Source: an uncultured Lachnospiraceae bacterium
Lineage (GTDB): Bacteria > Bacillota > Clostridia > Lachnospirales > Lachnospiraceae
Length of the DNA stretch: 64,000 nt
Direction of reading: 5' to 3'
Assembly: GCA_910586355.1 (NCBI GenBank)
Contig: CAJUHJ010000005.1
Coordinates: 69,485-133,484 of the forward strand
The translations under genes and the position numbers were made by a program. How positions within the stretch are numbered: the stretch's first letter is position 1; each line of letters starts with the position of its first letter. Below, one piece after another: positions 16,993 to 24,654 of the stretch. The notes under the pieces are model-generated. The model had not been told where the DNA came from and did no database searches. It saw only the letters and a list, made by a program, of their open reading frames with translations.

Positions 16993-17039
16993 CAAGTTCT
17001 ATCATTAAGCATCAATTTATCTTTGATTACTTATTATAT

Positions 17040-17066
17040 ATATCGGGCAATTCATAAAATACTTTA
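17040..17066 (-). promoter_or_regulatory. SigD (sigma-28) promoter of the second flagellin
   Basis: Minus strand TAAA (17063-17066), 15-base spacer, CCCGATAT (17040-17047). Expected start of transcription near 17033, giving a leader of about 130 bases. Confidence 0.85.
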
Positions 17067-17079
17067 TATTTAAATTAAA

Positions 17080-17106
17080 AAAGAGCCGACATTTGCCGAC
17101 TCTTTT
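17080..17106 (-). terminator. Intrinsic terminator of the first flagellin gene
   Basis: Minus strand AAAGAGUCGGC-AAAU-GUCGGCUCUUU, an 11-bp stem with two G-U pairs, followed by a U-rich tract. It lies 23 bases beyond the flagellin stop. Confidence 0.85.
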
Positions 17107-17128
17107 ATAAGAACAAAATATTCTTAAA

Positions 17129-18247
17129 TTACTGTAACAGTGATAATACACCCTGGTTAGACTGGTTAGCCTGTGCAAGCATAGACTGTCCTGCCTGTGC
17201 GAGAATCTGGTTCTTGCTGTATTCTACCATTTCAGAAGCCATATCTGTATCACGGATACGAGATTCTGCTGCCTGTGTATTCTCAGCTACGTTATCTAAG
17301 TTTGCAATCGTATGCTCTAATCTGTTCTGTAATGCACCAAGTGCAGATCTCTGGCTGGATACATTGTTGATTGCGTTCTGTACCATTGTGATGGTTCCTG
17401 TTGCCTGCTGGTAATCTCTTACGTTTGGTGTGCTAACTGTTGTAGCTGCCTTTGCATCAACTTTAAAGATCTGTGCTGCACATTTTGCCAAAGCCTCAAC
17501 AGAAGCTCTTACAGTAGCAGAAGCAGTTGTAATTGTTCCATTTGCAGTTTTAAAGTATGGTTTGCCTGCTGCATTTGCAGAATAAATTGGTGCAACCTGT
17601 GCATTACATGCTGCTAATTTACCAATAGAATTTCTAAGAGCCTGAGAACCTGCTGCAGTTATAGCTACTTTCTGATTCTTAACAACTTCATTTGTCGTTA
17701 AGTAACCTGACATTCCGCCAACACCTGTTGGTTTAATTCCAATTGCTACTGCATTCATTGCTGCAATATTAATTGTAATTTTCTGGTTCTGGTTTGCGCC
17801 TACCTGAAGGTTCTTTCCTGTGAAGCTTCCATCTAACAGGCTCTGCTTATTGAACTGTGTTGTTTCAGAAATACGATCAAGTTCTTCTGTTAATGCGCTT
17901 AACTCTTGGTTAATTGCATCACGGTCGATGTTCTGATTTGTGTCGTTAGCGCCCTGTACTGCTAACTCATTCATTCTCTGAAGAATGCTGTGTGCTTCGT
18001 TTAATGCACCTTCTGCTGTCTGGATAAGAGATACACCATCCTGTGCATTGGATGAAGCTTTGTTCAATCCACGAATCTGGCTTCTCATTTTCTCAGAAAT
18101 CTTTAATCCTGCTGCGTCATCGCCTGCACGGTTAATTTTATAACCTGTGGATAATTTCTCTGTTGATTTGGACTGTCCGCTTGTTGTAACGCCTAACTGA
18201 CGGTTAGCGTTCATTGCTGTTAAATTGTGCTGTACTACCATTGCCAT
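17129..18247 (-). CDS. Flagellin (first copy, 372 residues)
   Basis: Starts at MAMVVQHNLTAMNANRQLG with AAGGAGG upstream and ends NQGVLSLLQ. The conserved D0/D1 ends are almost identical to the next copy (residues 1-190 differ at very few positions; the last 100 are the same), pointing to recent duplication or gene conversion. The central part has two repeats, LAACNAQ and LAKCAAQ, with cysteines at 214 and 256. It has its own SigD promoter and terminator, so the two flagellins are separate units. The protein is built into the filament after export, with FliS as likely chaperone and Maf or the CgeB-like enzyme as candidates for its glycosylation. Confidence 0.95.
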   Translation of the reverse strand: MAMVVQHNLTAMNANRQLGVTTSGQSKSTEKLSTGYKINRAGDDAAGLKISEKMRSQIRGLNKASSNAQDGVSLIQTAEGALNEAHSILQRMNELAVQGANDTNQNIDRDAINQELSALTEELDRISETTQFNKQSLLDGSFTGKNLQVGANQNQKITINIAAMNAVAIGIKPTGVGGMSGYLTTNEVVKNQKVAITAAGSQALRNSIGKLAACNAQVAPIYSANAAGKPYFKTANGTITTASATVRASVEALAKCAAQIFKVDAKAATTVSTPNVRDYQQATGTITMVQNAINNVSSQRSALGALQNRLEHTIANLDNVAENTQAAESRIRDTDMASEMVEYSKNQILAQAGQSMLAQANQSNQGVLSLLQ

Positions 18248-18271
18248 AATATTTTTCCTCCTTGAATTTAC

Positions 18272-18289
18272 TACAGCTTCCTTGCTGTA
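18272..18289 (-). promoter_or_regulatory. CsrA-type hairpin before the first flagellin
   Basis: In the mRNA UACAGC-AAGGAA-GCUGUA forms a 6-bp stem with GGA in the loop, ahead of an AAGGAGG site 11 bases downstream. It is the counterpart of the hairpin at 16928-16945, with a compensatory change in the second base pair. Confidence 0.7.
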
Positions 18290-18323
18290 TGACTTGTTTT
18301 AATGTATTGGTGTTTCTCCTCTT

Positions 18324-18340
18324 GGCCGTACGCTCCATTC
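18324..18340 (-). promoter_or_regulatory. 17-base conserved leader element, first flagellin
   Basis: Identical to 16976-16992. Flanking GGUGU and ACACC can pair around it. Two further GGA motifs follow in AAGAGGAGAA. Confidence 0.55.
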
Positions 18341-18385
18341 GAAGTTACACCTACAAGTAACACTGCTTTTGTTTACTCAATGTAT

Positions 18386-18412
18386 ATATCGGTCAAATAC
18401 TTAAATACTTTA
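18386..18412 (-). promoter_or_regulatory. SigD (sigma-28) promoter of the first flagellin
   Basis: Minus strand TAAA (18409-18412), 15-base spacer, ACCGATAT (18386-18393). The remainder of the 388-base gap to the next gene holds the flagellin leader, a T9 run at 18426-18434 and the vegetative promoter at 18510-18538. Confidence 0.8.
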
Positions 18413-18509
18413 TACATTATATAGATTTTTTTTTAATAGTTACTCTTTCATATTGAAGACTTTATTTACAAAAATGCACTAAACCTAAGTTTAAATTTTA
18501 TATCATTAC

Positions 18510-18538
18510 TTGCTTTCAAAAGTCGATTTCTATATAAT
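18510..18538 (+). promoter_or_regulatory. Sigma-A type promoter for the CgeB-like glycosyltransferase
   Basis: TTGCTT (18510-18515), 17-base spacer, TATAAT (18533-18538), about 98 bases ahead of the start codon at 18636. This gene therefore does not appear to use SigD. Confidence 0.6.
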
Positions 18539-18635
18539 GAAATAAAAAATTACAGTCGCTCTAACATTCCAAAATAATCTGCTTTTTTATCAGGAATTTC
18601 AAACCCAACAGAACGAATAGAAGGAGAACTATATA

Positions 18636-20165
18636 ATGCAGAAAAATAAGAATATTTTATTAATAAAAACTGTATCCCGCTACGGCTCGTTAAATAGATA
18701 TATCGAAGAATGGGCGCTTGCTATGCGTAAATATGGCTGTAATACTTGTGTATTAGATGCCTGGTCTCTGGCAGAACCCACACTATTTAATCATGTAATT
18801 TCAACTTATAAGTTCGATGCCATAATTGATATAAACGGCGTGCTCATTTCTTGGGGTTTACCCCAAAATTTGCCGCCTGAAGTTATCTATGGGACTTATC
18901 TTTGTGACCCTCCATCTTCCTTTAAAAGTTTATATGCACAATCAGATGAAAGAACCATTATTTTCGCCTGTGACAAAAATTTCTGTGATTATATCAGTCA
19001 TTTTTTCCCTACTGTAAAACATACAGCATTTGTTCCCTTATCTGGAAGCATCTATCCAGAATATGTGCCTTATGAAGATCGCAAGATAGATATTATTTTT
19101 ACTGGAACTTATACGCATCCTGATACCTACAAAAATGAATTATTCTCCCAATTTGAAGCTGGAGGGACGCTTGCCATATTTGCCAAAGATATGTTAGAAG
19201 ATATTATCGCAAATCCACAGTATACATTACCAGAATGCCTTACAAGAATTTTAAAAAAATATAATGTATCTGTAACAGATGCTGAGTTTGATGAACTAGT
19301 AGAAGATTTTATAAATGTTGATTTCTATGCCCGTTTTTATTATCGTGACAAAGTAATCCGTACTCTCTTAGCTGCCGGACTAAAAATTCATGTATTTGGA
19401 AACGGCTGGGAAAATTTTTGCTCAGAATATAACCATAATATGATTATTCATAAAGGCGGTCCTTATGCAGCAAGCAAAGCCTTGGCAAATGCTAAAATTT
19501 CTCTAAATGTCATGCCCTGGTTTAAAAATGCGTTTCAAGAAAGAATTGCCTCTGCTATGCTAAGTAAGGTTGTTGCTGTTACAGATGAAAGCAAATATAT
19601 TACAGACCACTTTGACAATAATAAAAATTTACTTATTTATTCTTTAACGGATATAGATCCGCTTGCTGACCGCATAAAATACTTACTCGAACATCCACAA
19701 GCTGCAAAAGAAATTGCAGAAAATGGTTACAAAGAGTCTCAAGTCCACACATGGGATTCTCGTGTATATGATATGCTAAGAGAATTAGAAAATACGTTCC
19801 ACACTTCTTTCATTCGCAATGAAGAAGGAAAAGAATTAGAATTTGAAATAGAATATCCTGATAAACAGACACTTACTTTAGACGCCATTTATGAACTGAA
19901 TAAAATGTCCATTTTAGCTACCACTGACATTGGCCAGATTGAACATATTTCTCCAATGGATATTCATGATTTATTAAAAAACTTCGATAACTTTCAACGA
20001 CAATTTTCAAAGCATTTGGAAGGGTTAGAAATGAATTCTTTTATTGAACATTGTTTGCTCCATTCAGATAGATCTGCAATAAAACACATTCCAGGGTTAT
20101 TTTCTATGCAATGTAAAGCATTGATGGGTAATTTATTATTAAGTATGACAAATCTTAAATTATAA
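18636..20165 (+). CDS. CgeB-like glycosyltransferase
   Basis: A 509-residue protein of GT-B type. The N-terminal half has VSRYGSLNRYIEEW and a YGTYLCDPPSSF segment; the C-terminal half has IDIIFTGTY, IHVFGNGWE, an ALANAKISLNVMPWFKNAF segment and FQERIASAMLSKVVAV, the pattern of the CgeB/DUF3880 family spore and flagellar glycosyltransferases, in which a Glu near the E-R pair binds the donor. A 110-residue helical tail follows. GAAGGAG precedes the ATG. It is the only + strand gene inside the flagellar block, lying between flagellin and fliT, so flagellin modification is the likely role; donor and site are unknown. Confidence 0.7.
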   Translation: MQKNKNILLIKTVSRYGSLNRYIEEWALAMRKYGCNTCVLDAWSLAEPTLFNHVISTYKFDAIIDINGVLISWGLPQNLPPEVIYGTYLCDPPSSFKSLYAQSDERTIIFACDKNFCDYISHFFPTVKHTAFVPLSGSIYPEYVPYEDRKIDIIFTGTYTHPDTYKNELFSQFEAGGTLAIFAKDMLEDIIANPQYTLPECLTRILKKYNVSVTDAEFDELVEDFINVDFYARFYYRDKVIRTLLAAGLKIHVFGNGWENFCSEYNHNMIIHKGGPYAASKALANAKISLNVMPWFKNAFQERIASAMLSKVVAVTDESKYITDHFDNNKNLLIYSLTDIDPLADRIKYLLEHPQAAKEIAENGYKESQVHTWDSRVYDMLRELENTFHTSFIRNEEGKELEFEIEYPDKQTLTLDAIYELNKMSILATTDIGQIEHISPMDIHDLLKNFDNFQRQFSKHLEGLEMNSFIEHCLLHSDRSAIKHIPGLFSMQCKALMGNLLLSMTNLKL

Positions 20166-20204
20166 AGAGTTTATCCCTTCATAATTTATTCTTTCCCAAT
20201 ATAG

Positions 20205-20244
20205 AAAAATCCCAAATACAGTAGAATCTGCATTCGGGATTTTT
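20205..20244. terminator. Bidirectional terminator between the glycosyltransferase and fliT-like gene
   Basis: AAAAATCCC and GGGATTTTT ends form a stem of about 17 bp (two G-U pairs) with a 6-base loop. A/T runs on both sides allow use from either strand. Confidence 0.85.
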
Positions 20245-20721
20245 CTATTTCTTATTATCAATCGTCTGGGCTTCTGCGCCCCGATGACTCATCATATTGT
20301 CGTAGTATTGTTTCACTACCTTCTGACTGTTGCGTACCCCGCGAACCTGACTGCGCACAGATGAAAATTTTTTGACAGCGTTCTCATGGTTTCTGGCCTC
20401 CTGCGCCTGAATTTCTGTCGTCCTTGCCGTAATGTCCCGAATCAATCCCTGCATTTGCGCAATCTCTTCCGCATATTGTTCTCGGTTCGTATTCAGCGCA
20501 TCACGCACGCGTCCAAACAACTCCTCAAACCCATCGTCCAGAAAATTCAACTGTTCTACCAGCTCACCCTTAAACTTCATGTTCTGCTCAAAATCTTCCG
20601 GCGAAAGATTTGGGTCCTGCAATAGAAATTTCTGCTGTCGGTTTAATTCAATAATCCGATCTAAAATATCTTTCTTTTTTTCAAGGCTTTCAGCCATAAT
20701 CCGTATATAATCCGCTTCCAT
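20245..20721 (-). CDS. fliT: FliT-like flagellar protein
   Basis: A 158-residue, charged, mostly coiled-coil protein directly downstream of fliS (41 bases), the normal place of fliT. FliT-type proteins are export chaperones for the cap protein FliD. Sequence similarity within this family is low and no strict motif is visible, so the call leans on order fliD-fliS-fliT, size and helical content. CAGGAGA precedes the ATG at 20721. An FlgN-like chaperone is the alternative, but flgN is recognisable at 29922-30434. Confidence 0.65.
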   Translation of the reverse strand: MEADYIRIMAESLEKKKDILDRIIELNRQQKFLLQDPNLSPEDFEQNMKFKGELVEQLNFLDDGFEELFGRVRDALNTNREQYAEEIAQMQGLIRDITARTTEIQAQEARNHENAVKKFSSVRSQVRGVRNSQKVVKQYYDNMMSHRGAEAQTIDNKK

Positions 20722-20762
20722 TCCATTCTCCTGTCTATTCCACCGAAACTGCGCTTATTTTA

Positions 20763-21158
20763 TTAGGATACATTCTTGCGTCCGTCCACATTAGCTTTCT
20801 GCATAATTTCTTTCCATGTATCACGCATGGTGCGTAAATGCCCTAGAATTTCTTCTAAAACCTCTTTGTCCTTTTTCAGGTTCGCTTCTAAAAGCCTCTC
20901 CTGTAAATAACTGTAAACATTATCGAAATCTTTTGCCACCGGATATTTGTGATCTAATGTAGATTGAAATTCAGTAATAATATTTTCTACTTTTACAATG
21001 TTATTATGCGCTTTTTCTATATCCCTTTTCTCAATAGCAGCAATCGCAATATTGCAGAATTTAATCGCACCTTCGTACAGCATCAAAGTCAATTCCGCCG
21101 GTGAAGCTGTCATAATCCTGTTATTTGCATATGCTGTATATCCATGGGTATTTGTCAT
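20763..21158 (-). CDS. fliS: Flagellin export chaperone FliS
   Basis: At 131 residues this is the standard FliS size. Family features are the N-terminal YTAYANNRIMTASPAELT with the tyrosine-asparagine pair, the LMLYEGAIKF helix and a C-terminal LRTMRDTWKE segment. FliS binds the C-terminal helix of flagellin and keeps it unpolymerised until export. It lies 35 bases behind fliD with AGGGAGG before its ATG. Confidence 0.93.
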   Translation of the reverse strand: MTNTHGYTAYANNRIMTASPAELTLMLYEGAIKFCNIAIAAIEKRDIEKAHNNIVKVENIITEFQSTLDHKYPVAKDFDNVYSYLQERLLEANLKKDKEVLEEILGHLRTMRDTWKEIMQKANVDGRKNVS

Positions 21159-21193
21159 TATTTAACCTCCCTGTCCAATGACATCGTTCTGTT

Positions 21194-23455
21194 TTATGCA
21201 AACAGATTTGCCAATGAAGACTGCTGACTCTGTAATTTTGCCAACGCAGATTCCATTGCAGCAAATTTTTTGTAGTAAGATTCTTCAATATCTTTTAATT
21301 TTTCTTCCCATTTACTGATTGTCTTTGTATAATCGCTATATTCCCTGGCCATTTCTTTATCGTTATATACGACGCCGAAACTGCTCAATGCGGAAGAACT
21401 CATCTTAGATCCAATTGCATCGTACAAACCTGTCGCAAGCTGCATCATAAAATCCGCTACTGCATCCGGATCGTCCTGCAACGCTGCTAAAAGCTTATCT
21501 GTTTTGCCGGATACTTCTGTATCCTCCGAATCTCCGTCAATATGAAACGCATTTTCTTGATTCTTTGTTGAATTTAAAATTCCTAACGTGGAAATTCCAA
21601 AACTAGATAGTGAATACGTTTTGCCATTTACGGTATAGGTCTTAAACATAGCGTTCTTCATAGCACTCATCATCTGATTTACGCTTTCATCTCTTCTAAG
21701 GATGGAACCCTTGATTTTTTTCTCCCATTCTTCGATTTCTTTATCTGTCATTGCTTCTTTTTCATCTTTTGTCAGCGGTTCATAGCCTTTTGCAGAATCC
21801 GCATTAAACAATGACGTCATTTCATTGATTAATTCATTGTACTCTTTAATGAATCCCTTAATCTTGTCATACATTCCCTGTGAATCATTTGTTACACTGA
21901 TGGAAATGGTTTCACCTGGATCTGTCACACTCATTGCGTTAATCGTCAGACCATTGACTGTAATTTCATTGCCAGTTCCCGTAAATACTGCGCCATTTAA
22001 TTCAATCTCTGTATCCTGCCCATAAATACGTTTCGCACCAGCGTTTGAATCTAATTGCGTAGTACCGTCTAAAATGCTTGCAGCATTATATACTTTCGTC
22101 GCAAAAACTGCTGCGCTGCTGGAATCTTCCATAAGCAGCTTATTCTGATTAATCGTCGCCTGCGCTGCATTCAGTTCTGCGCCCTTTGTAGCAATGTATG
22201 TATCTAACGTTCCATTTGCATATTCCGTAGCTATGTCATTCAAATCATAATCCGCCTGCATACTGGAATACTGATCCAACGTCGCCTGAGCCGCCGCATA
22301 CTCTGCGCCTGTTACACCAGCGGCAGATTCTAAAGCTGTCAGCCTGCTGCTGCCGGAAACTGCGCCGCCTGCCGCATCTAATTCTGCCTGTGTAACCGTA
22401 ACTGCAGTGCCATCTGATGCTTTCTTTACATAGGTGCCGTCCGCCTGCTTTTCATAAACAGTATTGTCTGTGCCAACATAGACATTGCTTAAATCGCCTT
22501 TTCCTCCCAGCTCTTTTAACAAAGATTTATCTGCCGCCGACATAGAAGTATTATCCACATCCTGCGAAACCCGATATGCCTTTGCATAGCTAATCTGCAC
22601 ATTTGCTTTCGTAACTGCTGCAGAACTGCTGGAAAGCAGCGCTTTAATGTCTTCAATATTTTTCTGTGTCTCCGCAGGGCTGTATTGTCCATTGGTAATT
22701 GCTTTTCCATTTGCATCCAGCTTAACCTCGCCCGTTGCAGGATCAATCTCGAAATAACTTCCCCCGGTAGTGTTTTTGGCATACTTAGCATATTCTTTAT
22801 AGATATTCATTTCTGCCTGACTGTCAACGCTTAACCCTAATTTCGATAAAGCGTTATTACCGTTTAAATTCGTGCCGGTTATTGTAAAATCATTTTCTTT
22901 TCCAGATTTTTTTGCGCTGATAAAAATCCTGTGGTTTGTGGAATCAAAACTTGCATTTACTCCTGCATCATTTAACGATTTCAGGAAATCAGAAACTTTT
23001 GTCTGGCCTGTGACCGCTATATCCGTCGTCTTACCGCCGCTTGTAACGCTGATTCTTCCATCAGTGCCCGTATAACCCAACTCTGCCATAGTACTGTTTT
23101 CTGTAATATTATCATTCAGTTTTGAACCTGTCAGATAACCGGATTTTGCCACCTGATTAATCTTAAGTGAATATGTACCCGTAGCAACTGTGCTTTTTAC
23201 CGAAACGGACGCTTTGTTAGAATTAGAGACTGTCGCTTTTTTCGAATTATAAGCAGATGTATATTTCAAACTCCTAACACTGCTGTAAAACTTATTGATT
23301 TTTGTATTCAATTCTTTCCATGCATCCTGTTTCCACGAAAGTTTTGTTTGCGCTTTTGTGTATTTCTCAGACTTCTTTCGATATGCAGATACAAGTTCCT
23401 GCACTAACGCTTCTGTATCTAATCCTGAATTCATTCCTGTAATTCTAATTGGCAT
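21194..23455 (-). CDS. fliD: Flagellar filament cap protein FliD (HAP2)
   Basis: A 753-residue cap protein. The N-terminus MPIRITGMNSGLDTEALVQ and the helix ending KQDAWKELNTKINKF are typical of FliD N-domains, and the C-terminal FliD_C domain includes YDKIKGFIKEYNELINEM followed by LSSFGISTLGI and DPDAVADFM. A long Ala/Asp-rich middle insertion (about residues 250-470) makes it longer than the usual 450-650. FliD forms the pentameric cap that folds flagellin at the filament tip. GGAGGAAA precedes the ATG and flaG lies 12 bases upstream, so flaG-fliD-fliS-fliT is one unit. Confidence 0.95.
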   Translation of the reverse strand: MPIRITGMNSGLDTEALVQELVSAYRKKSEKYTKAQTKLSWKQDAWKELNTKINKFYSSVRSLKYTSAYNSKKATVSNSNKASVSVKSTVATGTYSLKINQVAKSGYLTGSKLNDNITENSTMAELGYTGTDGRISVTSGGKTTDIAVTGQTKVSDFLKSLNDAGVNASFDSTNHRIFISAKKSGKENDFTITGTNLNGNNALSKLGLSVDSQAEMNIYKEYAKYAKNTTGGSYFEIDPATGEVKLDANGKAITNGQYSPAETQKNIEDIKALLSSSSAAVTKANVQISYAKAYRVSQDVDNTSMSAADKSLLKELGGKGDLSNVYVGTDNTVYEKQADGTYVKKASDGTAVTVTQAELDAAGGAVSGSSRLTALESAAGVTGAEYAAAQATLDQYSSMQADYDLNDIATEYANGTLDTYIATKGAELNAAQATINQNKLLMEDSSSAAVFATKVYNAASILDGTTQLDSNAGAKRIYGQDTEIELNGAVFTGTGNEITVNGLTINAMSVTDPGETISISVTNDSQGMYDKIKGFIKEYNELINEMTSLFNADSAKGYEPLTKDEKEAMTDKEIEEWEKKIKGSILRRDESVNQMMSAMKNAMFKTYTVNGKTYSLSSFGISTLGILNSTKNQENAFHIDGDSEDTEVSGKTDKLLAALQDDPDAVADFMMQLATGLYDAIGSKMSSSALSSFGVVYNDKEMAREYSDYTKTISKWEEKLKDIEESYYKKFAAMESALAKLQSQQSSLANLFA

Positions 23456-23467
23456 CTCTTTTTCCTC

Positions 23468-23896
23468 CTAACCTTTTTCATCTACCATAAGCCCTGCCAT
23501 CTCCCACACTTTTGCTATCATATCAAGCGTCTTCTCCGGCGGATATTCCTTCAGGACTTTTTTGGTATCTCTGTCAACAATTTTGATTGTTACCCGATTT
23601 GTAGCATCGTGAACTCCGAATACAACTTCAGAATTCTTTGCATTCTTATTAATTTCATCTACGGCTTTTCTAAGACTCTCTGCTCTTGGTTTCGCAGCCG
23701 CTTCTTCCACCAGCAGACTCTGGGGATCTTTCCCTGTCAATGCTGCAGTGCCTGTATCCGACGCGTTCTTCTCTGTTTCTGCCATAGCTGCAGTATTGCT
23801 TTTCTCCGCAATTTCAATGTTTACCTGCGGCGCTTCCGGCGCTGGCGTTCTTCCCTGATATGCCATGACCATCTTTGATGCTGCTTCTATTGCCAT
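23468..23896 (-). CDS. flaG: FlaG family flagellar protein
   Basis: The 142-residue product has a variable, Ala-rich N-terminal half and the conserved FlaG core at the C-terminus: VVFGVHDATNRVTIKIVD, then KVLKEYPPEKTLDMIAKVWE. FlaG influences filament length in several bacteria. It heads the fliD operon; a weak SigD-like promoter lies 48 bases upstream, after the csrA stop. GGAGGTG precedes the ATG. Confidence 0.9.
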   Translation of the reverse strand: MAIEAASKMVMAYQGRTPAPEAPQVNIEIAEKSNTAAMAETEKNASDTGTAALTGKDPQSLLVEEAAAKPRAESLRKAVDEINKNAKNSEVVFGVHDATNRVTIKIVDRDTKKVLKEYPPEKTLDMIAKVWEMAGLMVDEKG

Positions 23897-23943
23897 TGCT
23901 AACCACCTCCATATGGTTTTAAAAGTAATTGTTATTGTATAAT

Positions 23944-23971
23944 ATATCGGTTCATTTCTGCAAAATAATTA
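23944..23971 (-). promoter_or_regulatory. Weak SigD-like promoter before flaG
   Basis: Minus strand TAAT (23968-23971), 16-base spacer, ACCGATAT (23944-23951). The -35 differs from TAAA at the last base, as in the flgM promoter here. Confidence 0.5.
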
Positions 23972-24184
23972 GAATAATTTTTTTAACGCGTCCATTCCTT
24001 CTATATTAGTTGCCTGTTTATTCTCGCTTTGAATCTGCAGATAAACTTCTTTACGGTAAATCGGAACTTCTTTCGGTGCAGAAATGCCGATTTTGACTTG
24101 ATCACCGCGAATCTCTAATATATCAATTTCCACATTGTTATTGATAATCAGCGCCTCGCCTTTCCGCCTTGTTAATGCCAGCAT
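23969..24184 (-). CDS. csrA: Carbon storage/translation regulator CsrA
   Basis: A 71-residue RNA-binding protein with the full family signature: MLALTRRKGEALIINNNVE, the strand IEILEIRG-like IDILEIRGDQVKIGI, and the recognition segment IGISAPKEVPIYRKEVY. CsrA dimers bind GGA motifs in hairpins and block ribosome access. The gene lies two bases after fliW, the antagonist that releases CsrA when flagellin is low in the cytoplasm. The two flagellin leaders in this window carry suitable GGA hairpins, making them the obvious targets. Confidence 0.96.
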   Translation of the reverse strand: MLALTRRKGEALIINNNVEIDILEIRGDQVKIGISAPKEVPIYRKEVYLQIQSENKQATNIEGMDALKKLF

Positions 24185-24186
24185 TT

Positions 24187-24636
24187 CTATTCCCCTTCCT
24201 TTTTCAATTTATCGTAAATCTGATATTTAACCGGGTAATCCTCTTCTACAATCAGTTGCACTGCCTGATTATTCTCTGTGTTGATAATAATAGGAGCCTT
24301 TAGGTTAATGGAGATTTTTTTTATGTCTGTCGGAACAGTTACTGTTGTCAATACAAAGGAATTCTCACTTGTCAAGCCGCCTAATGAAACGCACAACTCA
24401 TCACTGATAGACGGTGCATAATCTTCTATAAATAGAAATGGGTCTACAACAGGCATAGCAAACACCGGATCGTCCATAGACTGAAACCATTTGATCGCAG
24501 CTTCTTCACCCTTGTCTGCGTCAAATATCAATGCAAAATTCCTGATGTCAGGAAATCCAATAATCCCCTGCTCTAAAGTAATAATTTTAGAATCTTCTAT
24601 TTCAATTTCACCAAACATTCTTGTATCTGCTTTCAT
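24187..24636 (-). CDS. fliW: Flagellar assembly factor FliW
   Basis: The protein has 149 residues, with the family start TRMFGEIEIEDSKIITLEQGIIGFPD, the FALIFDADKGEEAAIKWFQS region and ITVNLKAPI-like ISINLKAPIIINTENN, followed by a KYQIYDKL tail. FliW binds flagellin and CsrA in a partner-switching circuit. Position between flgL and csrA is the canonical order. GAGGGTACAGG precedes the ATG. Confidence 0.95.
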   Translation of the reverse strand: MKADTRMFGEIEIEDSKIITLEQGIIGFPDIRNFALIFDADKGEEAAIKWFQSMDDPVFAMPVVDPFLFIEDYAPSISDELCVSLGGLTSENSFVLTTVTVPTDIKKISINLKAPIIINTENNQAVQLIVEEDYPVKYQIYDKLKKEGE

Positions 24637-24654
24637 CCTGTACCCTCATTTCTT

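Noticed and set aside
15697..17106. Repeated GAGCCGAC hairpins as a CRISPR or dispersed repeat family
   Set aside because: They are explained as intrinsic terminators: each follows a flagellin stop and is followed by a U run.
18426..18434. T9 run between the flagellin promoter and the glycosyltransferase promoter, as a possible phase-variation tract
   Set aside because: It lies outside both promoter spacers and any reading frame; A/T runs of this length are common in AT-rich DNA.
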